Origin: Bacillus sp. Bos-x628
GTDB taxonomy: Bacteria > Bacillota > Bacilli > Bacillales > Bacillaceae
DNA: 64,000 bases
Direction: 5' to 3'
Assembly: GCF_040500475.1 (NCBI RefSeq)
Contig: NZ_CP159358.1
Location: 1,178,001-1,242,000 of the forward strand
Position numbers and translations under genes: made by a program. Below are positions 9,065-17,994 of this stretch, in pieces (position 1 is the stretch's first letter; each line of letters begins with the position of its first letter). The notes under the pieces were generated by a model that saw only the letters and a list, made by a program, of their open reading frames with translations, had not been told where the DNA came from and searched no databases.

Positions 9065-10228
9065 CTAATGAAATAAGAAAGCATCTCGTTTCAATGCTTC
9101 TTCTAGTGTGCGTATAGGCTTTTGATTCGCAGTTACTCTATAATTACCCTCTTTGATTACTTGTAAAAACCCGCAGGATAACAAAGCCTTTACATATGCG
9201 GTGATGGCCGCTTTCACATCTTCTATTGTCACATTGGCATATCTAAACTTCACTTCTTTCGCCTGCACACACCGGTAGATTTCTTTTATAAGCATCTGAA
9301 TGGTCAAGGATTCATTCCCTTTTCTCCTGACCATCCAATCATAAAGATAGCCCTGCCATACATAAACGGGACTAGTAAAAATATACGCTTCTGTAAGCGG
9401 AATAAACATTTCAACTGGCATAAATGGGAACGCCGTTTGATGATGTTGATAGAAAAGTTGCTGCAGCCGCTTGCTTTCGCCTGATAAAATACGGGGAGGC
9501 CGCTGTCTAAATTGCTGAACACATTTCAGCCATTGCTTATTCAACGGCTGCTTTTTAGGCTGCTTATGAAGCATCTCTGAGATTTGATGACAGGCTGAAA
9601 GCGGCTGAACGGTCATTACGGCACATGTTTTCGAAGGCTGAAAGGCAAATATATCGTCAAGATAAATGAGTGTTTGCTGGATCGGACAATAATAGATCAG
9701 ACGCTTTCTTTGTGAAACCCGCAACATTTCCCAATGAATGGCGGAGAATGAAAAAAGCTGAGCAGATTTTCGATTTAAACGATTTGCACCTAATATCCAA
9801 ACTGGAACCATGCCTGCTGCGCGCAGACCTGAATTTCTCTTCATCAGCTCCCGCTCTGAAATGTTCGCACATTGAAATTCGATCGCATAGCTTACGTCAC
9901 CATCAACGACTGTGACATCAGGCCGCTGCTGAATGGATGGAATATACTTCTCAAGGTTTGGCTGATGTCCAAGTCGCTTCAGCCAATCGATGATGGTTGT
10001 TTTACCGGCTTGATGATAGGCGGTTTCACCTTGAATGGCGAAAGGACATGCTGTGAACTGAATGTGTGCAAAATGATACATACGATGCTCACCTAACTTC
10101 AATCGAACCTCCTGTCTACATTCAGGACAATAAAATTTGCAAGTGTTCCTCACATGCTCTAGCCGGCTCTTCGTTAGATGATGCGTAATACGGATGAGTC
10201 TCCCATTATCCATGATAGCTGCGTTCAT
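9065..10228 (-). CDS. coiA: Competence protein CoiA
   Basis: 387-residue CoiA-family protein, needed for normal transformation, probably acting on internalised single-stranded DNA at the recombination step. A zinc-finger-like CPECRQEVRLKLGEHRMYHFAH near residue 35 is followed by a PD-(D/E)xK-type nuclease core: HQAGKTTIIDWLKRLG, RPDVTVVDG (Asp) and SYAIEFQC (Glu-x-Gln). ATG at 10228 is preceded by AAGGGG. In B. subtilis coiA follows mecA directly; here a cls gene lies between. In B. subtilis the gene is switched on by ComK; I did not pick out a convincing ComK box. Confidence 0.9.
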   Translation of the reverse strand: MNAAIMDNGRLIRITHHLTKSRLEHVRNTCKFYCPECRQEVRLKLGEHRMYHFAHIQFTACPFAIQGETAYHQAGKTTIIDWLKRLGHQPNLEKYIPSIQQRPDVTVVDGDVSYAIEFQCANISERELMKRNSGLRAAGMVPVWILGANRLNRKSAQLFSFSAIHWEMLRVSQRKRLIYYCPIQQTLIYLDDIFAFQPSKTCAVMTVQPLSACHQISEMLHKQPKKQPLNKQWLKCVQQFRQRPPRILSGESKRLQQLFYQHHQTAFPFMPVEMFIPLTEAYIFTSPVYVWQGYLYDWMVRRKGNESLTIQMLIKEIYRCVQAKEVKFRYANVTIEDVKAAITAYVKALLSCGFLQVIKEGNYRVTANQKPIRTLEEALKRDAFLFH

Positions 10229-10358
10229 TCATCTCACCCCTTGCTCTTTGATGACCATATTATAGCTTGTTCTTTTAGAGTTGAGCGAATGTGGAAAAAT
10301 GTATTTTGCCCATTCAAAACACATGTTTAATGACCAATTCCCTATGAAAATAAAAAAT

Positions 10359-10379
10359 CCCCCTATCAAAAAAAGGGGG
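10359..10379 (-). terminator. Terminator after cls
   Basis: Minus-strand CCCCC(T) pairs with AGGGGG around a T-rich loop and is followed by ATTTTTTATTTT. It lies 12 bases past the cls stop. Confidence 0.8.
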
Positions 10380-10390
10380 AAACACAATAT

Positions 10391-11911
10391 TTAAAGAAGT
10401 GGTGATAATAATCGTGCTGTTGATTCAAACAGCCTCACCCTCAAAGGTCTTTTTGCAAATTCATCTGGCACAATTTCGTTTGACTGCTCTAGATCACCTA
10501 AGAAGTCATTGACCAGTTTCTCCGTACTTTTTGTTTTATAAAGAAACGCATTTACTTCAAAATTTAAGTGGAAGCTTCTCATATCCATGTTTGCAGTCCC
10601 AATCGAAGCAAGTTCACTGTCCACAATGATAAACTTACTATGCATAAAGCCTTGGTCATATTCATAGACCTTCACCCCTGCTTCAAGAAGCTCAGGAAAG
10701 TATGAGCGAGACGCATGGAACACAATTCGTTTGTCAGGATTTTTTGGGGCAATAATCCGTACATCCACCCCGCTCAAAGAGGCAATTTTCAGTGCTGACA
10801 AAATATCAACATCGGGAATAAAATAAGGAGAAGCAATCCAAATAGACTTTTTTGCAGAAATTATCATTGAAAAAAAGAGATTTTTAATAACCTCCCACTG
10901 TTTATCTGGACCACCTGCAATCATTTGCACTCCTTCTGTTGTACTCTCAAAATGACTGAAATCCTTAAAATATTCCTCACCTGAACAAGTTTCATTTGTC
11001 ATATAATACCAATCCTGCATAAAAATCTGCTGCAAATCGCGAACAGCCTCTCCTTTAATCATGAGATGTGTATCGCGCCAGAATCCGTATTGTCTGCTTC
11101 TGCCCATGTATTCGTCCCCAATGTTCAGGCCTCCTACAAATCCAACTTCTCCATCAATGACGACAATTTTCCGGTGATTTCGGAAATTAATTTTATTACT
11201 TAATAATGGCAGTCTGACAGGTAGGAATGGTACGATCTGTACACCGGCCTTTTCTAGGTCGGCTATATATTGACGAGAGAGCTGTAAGCTACCTACATCG
11301 TCATACAGAAATCGAACAATCACTCCACTTTTTGCTTTCTCAATCAAAATGTCTTTTAACTCATTGCCAAGATGATCATGCCGAAGAATATAATATTCTA
11401 AGTGAATGTGATGTTTTGCTTTTTTAATCTCTTCAAAGATATGAGAGAACGTTTCCTTTCCATTTGTTAGGACTTTAGAGGACGTGCGATATGTGATGGG
11501 GGTATGTCCAAGTCTGTGTGCTAGCTTAAATAAGCGTTGCTGATGATCACCCATATGTGTCATCTTTTCGATTGCTTCTCTGTGAATTCGTTCATCTTCC
11601 TGAATTAATTGTTCATCTAGTGCCGCCTTCTTTTCGAACAACCGGCGCTTCTTGATATTGCGTCCAAAGAAGATGTAGAACAAAAACCCAAATAACGGAA
11701 AACTCCCAAGAAGCACAAGCCATGTAATGGTTTGGGAGGGATTTCTGTTCTCTAAGAATATGACAAATCCGATGAATATAATCGATAAGGTGAAAAGGAC
11801 ACTGATTGAACTAAGCACACTTACCGCTAAATCACCGGCAAAAATACGAACAATAAAATAAGCACCTATCGTAATGATAAGAAAGAAAAGAACCTTGACT
11901 ATATTTCTCAT
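10391..11911 (-). CDS. cls: Cardiolipin synthase (two HKD motifs)
   Basis: 506-residue phospholipase-D-superfamily cardiolipin synthase, joining two phosphatidylglycerols at the membrane. Two N-terminal membrane helices (residues about 5-25 and 30-52) precede the two catalytic HKD motifs: HRKIVVIDGEVGFVGGLNIGD near residue 245 and HSKFIIVDSELASIGTANMD near residue 420. The C-terminus RLLSPLL is typical of Cls. In B. subtilis no cls gene stands between mecA and coiA, although it has cls paralogues elsewhere; other Bacillus species do carry one here, as I recall. Terminators on both sides suggest a one-gene transcript. Confidence 0.92.
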   Translation of the reverse strand: MRNIVKVLFFLIITIGAYFIVRIFAGDLAVSVLSSISVLFTLSIIFIGFVIFLENRNPSQTITWLVLLGSFPLFGFLFYIFFGRNIKKRRLFEKKAALDEQLIQEDERIHREAIEKMTHMGDHQQRLFKLAHRLGHTPITYRTSSKVLTNGKETFSHIFEEIKKAKHHIHLEYYILRHDHLGNELKDILIEKAKSGVIVRFLYDDVGSLQLSRQYIADLEKAGVQIVPFLPVRLPLLSNKINFRNHRKIVVIDGEVGFVGGLNIGDEYMGRSRQYGFWRDTHLMIKGEAVRDLQQIFMQDWYYMTNETCSGEEYFKDFSHFESTTEGVQMIAGGPDKQWEVIKNLFFSMIISAKKSIWIASPYFIPDVDILSALKIASLSGVDVRIIAPKNPDKRIVFHASRSYFPELLEAGVKVYEYDQGFMHSKFIIVDSELASIGTANMDMRSFHLNFEVNAFLYKTKSTEKLVNDFLGDLEQSNEIVPDEFAKRPLRVRLFESTARLLSPLL

Positions 11912-11955
11912 TTGATTTTCTCCTTGCCGATCTCTTTGTCTAATTGATTCAGATA

Positions 11956-11989
11956 AAAAAGTCGATTCCTCTATAGAAATCGACTTTTT
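11956..11989 (-). terminator. Terminator after mecA
   Basis: AAAAAGTCGATT pairs with AATCGACTTTTT; minus-strand T-run follows the stem. It ends the mecA transcript just before its stop-proximal side and separates it from cls. Confidence 0.85.
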
Positions 11990-11994
11990 GTCGT

Positions 11995-12660
11995 TTACGA
12001 GAAGTGCTGTTGAATCGTTTCAAGGGCATTTCCTTTGACAATCAGCTGACCGTATTCTTGCAGTCTGTAAATGCTGACCACTGATTCATGAGCGTATTCA
12101 AGTAGTATGCTAAGCTTATTCTCAACTTGCTCATCTGACAAATCCTCGTGGAAGTCAACATATAGATAATAACGATTTTCAAACGAATATAAACTTGTCG
12201 TAAAGTCCTGCATATTTAATTGAGAAAGTGCAATTAAATCTTCAAAGTCATCCAATTTCAATACGAATTGAAGTTGAAGTTTTTTGTCCTTCTCATTATG
12301 TTCTTCTTGATCCTGCTCCTCTTTATGAAAATCATTGAGCAGTGCATCTAGACTGTCTTCGTCTGTTTGGTCTTTTTTATCCTCTGGAATCGGCAATTCA
12401 AGCTTTTGTCCATCTTTAGAAAGTTGGGCTTTTGTCACGACAATTTCAAGACCTTTATCAAGTGCCTGTACTTGAATCCAAAGCGGTCCCTCGACTGCAA
12501 ACTCTTCTTCTTCGTGCACTTCGTCCATTACTTCCCAGAACAGCTCTTCACTGCGCTCACGATTATACCAAATCTCTTCACGGTCAAAGCCGCGATCTTC
12601 AATATCACCGTAGGAAATATAAAATTTCACTGTATGTTCATTTATTCTTTCAATTTCCAT
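11995..12660 (-). CDS. mecA: Adaptor protein MecA
   Basis: 221-residue adaptor that binds ComK (and other substrates) through its N-terminal part and hands them to ClpCP through its C-terminal part. The start MEIERINEHTVKFYISYGDI at 12660 is the family N-terminus and removes a 15-codon unlikely extension. A Glu/Asp-rich linker (about residues 85-125) separates the two domains; the C-terminal half has QLQFVLKLDDFEDLIALSQ and the conserved YLYVDF strand. It sits between yjbE-spx and cls-coiA, keeping a second protein-degradation adaptor near spx. Confidence 0.95.
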   Translation of the reverse strand: MEIERINEHTVKFYISYGDIEDRGFDREEIWYNRERSEELFWEVMDEVHEEEEFAVEGPLWIQVQALDKGLEIVVTKAQLSKDGQKLELPIPEDKKDQTDEDSLDALLNDFHKEEQDQEEHNEKDKKLQLQFVLKLDDFEDLIALSQLNMQDFTTSLYSFENRYYLYVDFHEDLSDEQVENKLSILLEYAHESVVSIYRLQEYGQLIVKGNALETIQQHFS

Positions 12661-12924
12661 TTTGCCAACCTTCCCTTCTATATAAGATGTTGAAGGGACA
12701 TACAAGCTCCCAATTAATAGTACTTTACTACACTTTACCCGTTCCGTCTACATGTTAACCTTTGAAAGACTTGAGGTAATGCTTTGTACTGTCTATTTTA
12801 TGATAAAACATGAATAAAAGAAATAAAAACGCATTTTTTGCAGAGAAAACTTGCAGAAACATATATTTGAATTGTTCTCATATATTGTTTGTACGAGCTC
12901 TAATAGTGAAACGAGGTGAATGAG

Positions 12925-13587
12925 ATGGAAGCAGAGTGGATCGTCTCCTTTTTCATGATTATTGGCATAGACCTGATACTAGGCGGAGATAATGCCTTCA
13001 TCATTGCCATGGCCAGTCGAAGCTTATCAGATGATAAACGTAATAAAGCCATATGGATCGGCACTCTTTTGGCAGTGTTGATGCGGATGACTATGACAGG
13101 TGCTGCGGTATATTTATTGACCATCCCTTATTTACAATTTATCGGAGGGCTCTTTCTCCTTTATATAGGATACAATCTGTTAATTGAACAAAAGAAAGAA
13201 ACGCTTCTTATTAAAAGTAGCGGCTCCCTTTGGCGTGCTGTCCAAACGATTGTAGTTGCCGACCTCCTAATGTCACTTGATAATGTCATTGCTATTGCAG
13301 GTGCTGCAAAAGGAAATATGGCGCTGACAATGATCGGATTAATGATTTCGGTTCCTATTATTATTGGGGGGAGTAAACTCATTCATGCAGCATTAACAAA
13401 ATTTCCGTTTCTTTTATATGGAGGAAGTGCTCTTTTAGCTTTTACTGGGGGAGAAATGATTGTCCGCGACGTTCAATTGAATGACTTTATGATGCAGCAT
13501 ACAACCCTTGAGTTTTTGCTTCCATTCTTAACAGTCGTGACTGTCATTTTAGCCAGCCTATTTTATGAACAAACAGCAGAAAAGTGA
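12925..13587 (+). CDS. yjbE: TerC-family membrane protein YjbE
   Basis: 220-residue TerC-family integral membrane protein, probably a metal (manganese) exporter or metallation factor. DLILGGDNAFIIAMASRSL near the start and MSLDNVIAIAGAA in the second half are the paired acidic membrane motifs (GxDNA and DN) of the family. About seven hydrophobic helices are seen. A GTG at 12916 is in frame, but ATG at 12925 is better spaced from GAGGTGA. It converges on spx and shares a terminator with it. The closest TerC paralogues in B. subtilis are tied to manganese riboswitches; no such element is visible here. Confidence 0.88.
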   Translation: MEAEWIVSFFMIIGIDLILGGDNAFIIAMASRSLSDDKRNKAIWIGTLLAVLMRMTMTGAAVYLLTIPYLQFIGGLFLLYIGYNLLIEQKKETLLIKSSGSLWRAVQTIVVADLLMSLDNVIAIAGAAKGNMALTMIGLMISVPIIIGGSKLIHAALTKFPFLLYGGSALLAFTGGEMIVRDVQLNDFMMQHTTLEFLLPFLTVVTVILASLFYEQTAEK

Positions 13588-13594
13588 ATCAAAA

Positions 13595-13620
13595 AAAGCT
13601 GCCGAATCATCGGCAGCTTT
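13595..13620. terminator. Bidirectional terminator between yjbE and spx
   Basis: Perfect 11-base-pair stem AAAGCTGCCGA / TCGGCAGCTTT with four-base loop ATCA, flanked by A-run and T. It serves both convergent genes. Confidence 0.9.
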
Positions 13621-13624
13621 CGTA

Positions 13625-14020
13625 TTAGTTAGCAAGTCGCTGTGCTTCTCTAAGCTGGAATGTACGAACCGTTCTTGGAAGGAAACGTCTGATTTCATCT
13701 TCATTGTAACCGACTTGAAGACGTTTTTCGTCCAAAATAATTGGGCGTCTTAAAAGACCAGGGTGCTCATTGATGAGTTTATACAATTGTTGAAGCGGCA
13801 TTGTCTCAACATTCACATTCAGCTTTTGGAATACTTTAGAACGTGTTGAGATGATTTCGTCTGTTCCATCTTCAGTCATTCGAAGAATTTCTTTGATTTC
13901 ATCGATTGAAAGAGGCTCAGAAAAAATGTTTCTCTCTTGATATGGGATATTGTGCTCTTCTAACCACGCTCTTGCTTTTCTGCATGATGTACAGCTTGGT
14001 GATGTGTATAATGTTACCAT
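13625..14020 (-). CDS. spx: Redox-sensing global regulator Spx
   Basis: 131-residue ArsC-like regulator that binds the RNA polymerase alpha C-terminal domain and switches transcription under disulfide stress. The CxxC redox switch is at residues 10-13 ([10 protein letters not shown]), the RPI motif is in [11 protein letters not shown], and the C-terminal [16 protein letters not shown] is the ClpXP/SpxH recognition tail ending in a LAN-like residue set. It is the distal gene of yjbC-spx but has its own promoter region with a PerR-like box. Its adaptor gene spxH is in the same window. Confidence 0.97.
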   Translation of the reverse strand: MVTLYTSPSCTSCRKARAWLEEHNIPYQERNIFSEPLSIDEIKEILRMTEDGTDEIISTRSKVFQKLNVNVETMPLQQLYKLINEHPGLLRRPIILDEKRLQVGYNEDEIRRFLPRTVRTFQLREAQRLAN

Positions 14021-14098
14021 AAATCTTCACTCCTCAATTGTAGTAGAATGAATATTGATCTGTATTCTTAAATTAAAATTGTTCTAAATAAGTAATCT

Positions 14099-14135
14099 TT
14101 ATAGTGATTATACTATAAAAAAGTAAGTGTGAACA
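14099..14135 (-). promoter_or_regulatory. spx promoter with PerR-like operator
   Basis: On the minus strand TGTTCA (14130-14135), a 17-base spacer and TATAAT (14107-14112) form a sigma-A-type promoter. The -10 is embedded in GTATAATCACTATAA (14099-14113), matching the PerR box TTATAATNATTATAA at all but two positions. In B. subtilis the P3 promoter of spx is known to be repressed by PerR and YodB. The match is by eye only. Confidence 0.6.
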
Positions 14136-14212
14136 GATTTTCTTGTAATTTTTGTGACAAAAACTAGACAATTTCATTCAATTAATGATAATTGATGTCT
14201 AAACATTCTCAT

Positions 14213-14791
14213 TTAGTCAAGATGATCGAAAATATTTTTTTGCTTTTTATTTTCAATTACCTTTAAAACATCGTCAACATCTTCATACGATTGTCCATAC
14301 CACTCTTCATCTTTATACGTATGGATTTTTTCGTATGTTTTCCTCATAGCCTCTAGCACCTCTTCCTCATTATCTGTAAGAGGTGACCAATAAAGGATTT
14401 CCATACGGTTCACTTCATTGGTTGAAAGTGACCTTCGTTTATAACCGATTGATTCGGCATGTTTGAAATGTTCTCTTTGATAAAATTTTAGGCGCTTTGC
14501 AGTATCTGCATCATCTTCATCTACAGGCTCGACCTCAAGCAAGATCGGTTTCTTTTGTTCCTTTAGCTGATGAATCAGCTTTGACCCGAGGCCTTCACCT
14601 CTTGCATCCTTGGAAACGAATAAATAATCTATAAAGATGAAAGAATCAAATTCAGCATACATCATCACATGATGAGGCCCTTCCTCCTTATGATAAATAT
14701 CACTTCTTTCCTTTAACAAAGCTTCCATATGCTTTTTTGATTTCATTTCTTCTATCGGGAAATATTCACTGAGCTTTTCATACCAATTCAT
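14213..14791 (-). CDS. yjbC: GNAT-family acetyltransferase YjbC
   Basis: 192-residue protein with a GNAT acetyl-CoA fold: DYLFVSKDARGEGLGSKLIH holds the R/QxxGxG/A-type pyrophosphate loop, and KPILLEVEPVDEDDADTAKR follows. The start at 14791 (MNWYEKLSEYFP) has AAGGAG seven bases upstream and matches the B. subtilis protein; the longer frame start does not. It is cotranscribed with spx in B. subtilis, where the operon responds to cell-wall and salt stress. Its substrate is unknown. Confidence 0.9.
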   Translation of the reverse strand: MNWYEKLSEYFPIEEMKSKKHMEALLKERSDIYHKEEGPHHVMMYAEFDSFIFIDYLFVSKDARGEGLGSKLIHQLKEQKKPILLEVEPVDEDDADTAKRLKFYQREHFKHAESIGYKRRSLSTNEVNRMEILYWSPLTDNEEEVLEAMRKTYEKIHTYKDEEWYGQSYEDVDDVLKVIENKKQKNIFDHLD

Positions 14792-14873
14792 AGATACGCT
14801 CCTTATGTTATCATCAAGAACCACTTTCTTATACATTCCCGATTTCCTGCTAATTAAACGCCTGTACTAGTAA

Positions 14874-14900
14874 GACGCAATAATGTCATAGGTGGTTTCA
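14874..14900 (-). promoter_or_regulatory. ECF-sigma-type promoter upstream of yjbC-spx
   Basis: Minus-strand TGAAAC (14895-14900), a 17-base spacer and CGTC (14874-14877) match the B. subtilis ECF sigma (W/X/M) consensus. yjbC-spx is known to have ECF-dependent promoters in B. subtilis. It lies 83 bases before the yjbC ATG. Confidence 0.6.
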
Positions 14901-15024
14901 CCTGTTTTCAAACTAAGCGAAAAAAGTTTTATCTCGAGCAATTCATCAGCAGTTGAAAACAGACAGAAATAACAAGCGTCAACGCAAAGCAAAATGGACC
15001 CATATTGACTTTTTTCAAATAAAA

Positions 15025-15050
15025 AGAAGCACTGATCATTCAGTACTTCT
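15025..15050 (-). terminator. Terminator after oppF
   Basis: Minus-strand AGAAGTACTG pairs with CAGTGCTTCT (one G-U pair) and is followed by TTTTATTTG. It ends the oppABCDF operon. Confidence 0.85.
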
Positions 15051-15061
15051 TCTACATGTTC

Positions 15062-15979
15062 TTATAGATTAGCTTTTAGCTGTTTGAATTCCTCATCTGT
15101 ACAACTCACAAAGTGGCCTGGCTTCACTTCACGGAACTCGGTGTTTGCCCCTTTATGGACAGATGGGTCATACTTAATTCGTTTACGATTACGCTCATAA
15201 TCAGGATCTGGAAGCGGGATCGCTGATAATAGAGATTTTGTATACGGATGAAGCGGGTTTTCATACAACTCATTCGCTGGTGCCAATTCAACCAATTTTC
15301 CAAAATACATCACACCGATACGGTCGCTGATGTATTTAACCATGGAAAGATCATGCGCAATGAATAAGTATGTCAATCCTTTTTCTTTTTGCAATTCTTT
15401 CATTAAGTTGACAACCTGTGCTTGGATTGACACATCTAGTGCAGAGATCGGTTCGTCGGCAATGATGAAATCCGGTTCAACCGCTAATGCACGAGCAATT
15501 CCAATACGCTGTCTTTGTCCACCAGAAAATTCGTGTGGATATCTATTCGCATGCTCTTTGTTTAAACCAACTGTCTCAAGCAATTCATATACACGCTCTT
15601 TACGCGCTTGCTTTGTTTTTGCAAGGCCATGAATGTCAATGCCTTCTGCAATGATATCTAGCACTGTCATTCTAGGATTCAGAGAGGCGTATGGATCTTG
15701 GAAGATCATCTGCATTTGGCGGTTGAAAGCAAGCAATTTTTGTCTTGATTTCTTACCGTGTACATTTTCTCCTTTGTAGAGAACTTCGCCGTCTGTTGCT
15801 TCATAAAGTCTGATAATAGAGCGTCCGGTCGTTGATTTACCACAACCAGATTCACCCACTAGTCCAACTGTTTCCCCTTTATAAATATCAAATGATACAC
15901 CGTCTACTGCTTTCACAGTTCCTCTTGGTGTATGGAAATGCTGTTTTAAATTTTTGATTTCTAAGAGTTTTTCTGCCAT
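15062..15979 (-). CDS. oppF: Oligopeptide ABC transporter ATPase OppF
   Basis: 305-residue ATP-binding subunit. Walker A GESGCGKSTTGRSI, signature FSGGQRQRIGIARAL, Walker B EPDFIIADEPISALDVS and the switch His in LFIAHDLSMV are all intact, followed by the oligopeptide-transporter C-terminal region (HPYTKSLLSAIPLPDPD). ATG at 15979 starts one base after the oppD stop and is preceded by AGAGGGTG; this gives the same length as B. subtilis OppF. Works with OppD on the inner face of the OppBC channel. Confidence 0.95.
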   Translation of the reverse strand: MAEKLLEIKNLKQHFHTPRGTVKAVDGVSFDIYKGETVGLVGESGCGKSTTGRSIIRLYEATDGEVLYKGENVHGKKSRQKLLAFNRQMQMIFQDPYASLNPRMTVLDIIAEGIDIHGLAKTKQARKERVYELLETVGLNKEHANRYPHEFSGGQRQRIGIARALAVEPDFIIADEPISALDVSIQAQVVNLMKELQKEKGLTYLFIAHDLSMVKYISDRIGVMYFGKLVELAPANELYENPLHPYTKSLLSAIPLPDPDYERNRKRIKYDPSVHKGANTEFREVKPGHFVSCTDEEFKQLKANL

Positions 15980-15980
15980 G

Positions 15981-17060
15981 CTATTCACCCTCTTTTACTA
16001 ATACAGGTTTTTCGTAGCTACCTTCTATTTCGCGCATTCTCGCCTTAACTGAAGCTGGCGGTTCAACTTTAGGTGCATTTGGATGAAGTAGCCATGATTT
16101 CACATAATGGGTATCTGATACTTTGAACATAGGCGGCTCTTGTTCAAAGTCAATTTTCATTGCATAATCACTGCGAGGCGCAAATGCATCCCCTTTTGGC
16201 GGGTTTGTCAAGTCAGGCGGTGTTCCTGGAATAGCTGTTAGCTTTCCTTCTTCTCCACCATCTGCATCTAGGCTTGGCATAGAAGCTAATAGTCCCCAAG
16301 TATATGGATGCTTTGGATTGTAAAAAATTTCATCCACTGTACCCATTTCAACGATTTGACCTGCATACATGACGGCTACTCGATCAGCGACATTGGCTAC
16401 AACACCTAGATCATGGGTAATAAAGATAATAGATGTTTCGATCTTTTGCTGTATTTCTTTCATTAACTCTAAAATTTGTGCTTGGATCGTTACATCAAGT
16501 GCTGTCGTTGGCTCATCGGCAATTAATAGCTTTGGATTTGCCGCAAGAGCCATTGCAATTACAACCCTTTGTCTCATTCCGCCACTAAATTCGTGAGGAT
16601 ATTGTTTAATTCTTTTTTCAGGCATTGAAATACCAACAAGTTCTAATAATTCAATGGCTCTTTTTTCAGCGGCTTCTTTTGAAATTTGTTCGTGCTTGAA
16701 TAGAACCTCTGTAATTTGTTTACCGATCTTCATCGTTGGGTTAAGTGAAGTCATCGGATCTTGGAAAATCATTGAAATTTCTTTTCCGCGAATTGATTGC
16801 ATCTGCTTCTCGGATTTTTTCACAATATCTTGACCATCAAATAAGATTTCTCCACGTTTGAAATAACCCGGCGGCATCGGGATTAATCTCATGATGGCTT
16901 GTGATGTGACACTTTTACCTGAGCCAGACTCACCTACAATGGCAAGCGTCTCTCCTTTATTTAAGTGGAAGTTCACACCTCGAATGGCTTGAACCTCTCC
17001 ACCATATGTTTTAAATGAGATTGCAAGGTCTTTCACCTCTAGAATACGTTCACGTTCCAT
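15981..17060 (-). CDS. oppD: Oligopeptide ABC transporter ATPase OppD
   Basis: 359-residue ATPase partner of OppF. It carries Walker A GESGSGKSVTSQAI, signature FSGGMRQRVVIAMAL, Walker B KLLIADEPTTALDVT and the C-terminal oligopeptide-transporter domain with IPGTPPDLTNPPKGDAFAPR. Of two in-frame starts (GTG 17069, ATG 17060) the ATG is eight bases from AAGGGAG and is chosen. The family C-terminus usually has Cys residues for an iron-sulfur cluster in some members; here the segment reads FAPRSDYAMKIDFE, without them. It is tightly packed between oppC and oppF. Confidence 0.95.
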   Translation of the reverse strand: MERERILEVKDLAISFKTYGGEVQAIRGVNFHLNKGETLAIVGESGSGKSVTSQAIMRLIPMPPGYFKRGEILFDGQDIVKKSEKQMQSIRGKEISMIFQDPMTSLNPTMKIGKQITEVLFKHEQISKEAAEKRAIELLELVGISMPEKRIKQYPHEFSGGMRQRVVIAMALAANPKLLIADEPTTALDVTIQAQILELMKEIQQKIETSIIFITHDLGVVANVADRVAVMYAGQIVEMGTVDEIFYNPKHPYTWGLLASMPSLDADGGEEGKLTAIPGTPPDLTNPPKGDAFAPRSDYAMKIDFEQEPPMFKVSDTHYVKSWLLHPNAPKVEPPASVKARMREIEGSYEKPVLVKEGE

Positions 17061-17073
17061 CCTAATCACTCCC

Positions 17074-17991
17074 TTATTTACGCAACTTCGGATCTAAAGC
17101 GTCTCTTAGTCCGTCGCCAACCACGTTAAAACCAAACATTGTTATACAGATAAATGCGGCTGGGAACCATAATCTCCACGGATAGTACGTCATGGCTGGG
17201 ATCCCGTCTGACGCCATTGTTCCCCAGCTCGCTAACGGAGCAGGTACACCTAGCCCTAGATAACTTAGAAATGCCTCTGTAAAAATCGCAGTAGGAATGG
17301 TTAATGTCATGGTGACAAGAATTGGTCCCATTGAGTTTGGAATTAAGTGTTTAAATAAAAGTCTAGATGTTTTCGCACCTAGTGTTTGTGCTGCAAGAAC
17401 GTACTCTTGGCTTTTCAATTGCAAAACTTGTCCCCGAACAATACGTGCCATGTTGATCCAACCTACAACTGTCATGGCTAGGATGATGGTTAAAAGTCCT
17501 TTTGGCAGAACGACCATCATTAAAATTACCATTAAAAGCGTTGGAATTGCCCATAGTACGTCTGCAATACGCATCATCACTTCATCTGTACGGCCGCCTT
17601 TGAACGCAGCAATACTCCCCCAAATGATCCCGATGATCACGTCAAGAACAGCTGCAGCCAGCCCGATAAAAATCGAGATTCTTGCGCCTACCCATGTACG
17701 AACAAACATATCTCTTCCTAAATCATCCGTCCCAAACCAGTGCTCTTTAGACGGCGGTTGATCAGCGTTTAGAAGATCTGTTGTTGAGTAATCATATTTA
17801 GATAGCCACGGTACTATCACGGCCAACACGACAATGATGAAAATAATCGCAAGTCCAACCATCGCAAGTTTATTTGCACGAAAACGAAGCATAGCATCCT
17901 TCCATAAAGAAAGACTGGGTTTAGATATTTTTTCAGATTCTGCTGCATCAGCCGTTGCCGGCACAAATAAGTCTTTATTCAACTCTTCCAT
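17074..17991 (-). CDS. oppC: Oligopeptide ABC transporter permease OppC
   Basis: 305-residue permease. A soluble N-terminus is followed by LAMVGLAIIFIIVVLAVIV and five further helices, with the binding-protein-dependent transport (EAA) loop around TLGAKTSRLLFKHLIPNSMG and the C-terminal [15 protein letters not shown] shared by OppC-type proteins. Length equals B. subtilis OppC. It lies three bases from oppB and 13 from oppD. Confidence 0.95.
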   Translation of the reverse strand: MEELNKDLFVPATADAAESEKISKPSLSLWKDAMLRFRANKLAMVGLAIIFIIVVLAVIVPWLSKYDYSTTDLLNADQPPSKEHWFGTDDLGRDMFVRTWVGARISIFIGLAAAVLDVIIGIIWGSIAAFKGGRTDEVMMRIADVLWAIPTLLMVILMMVVLPKGLLTIILAMTVVGWINMARIVRGQVLQLKSQEYVLAAQTLGAKTSRLLFKHLIPNSMGPILVTMTLTIPTAIFTEAFLSYLGLGVPAPLASWGTMASDGIPAMTYYPWRLWFPAAFICITMFGFNVVGDGLRDALDPKLRK

Positions 17992-17994
17992 GTG

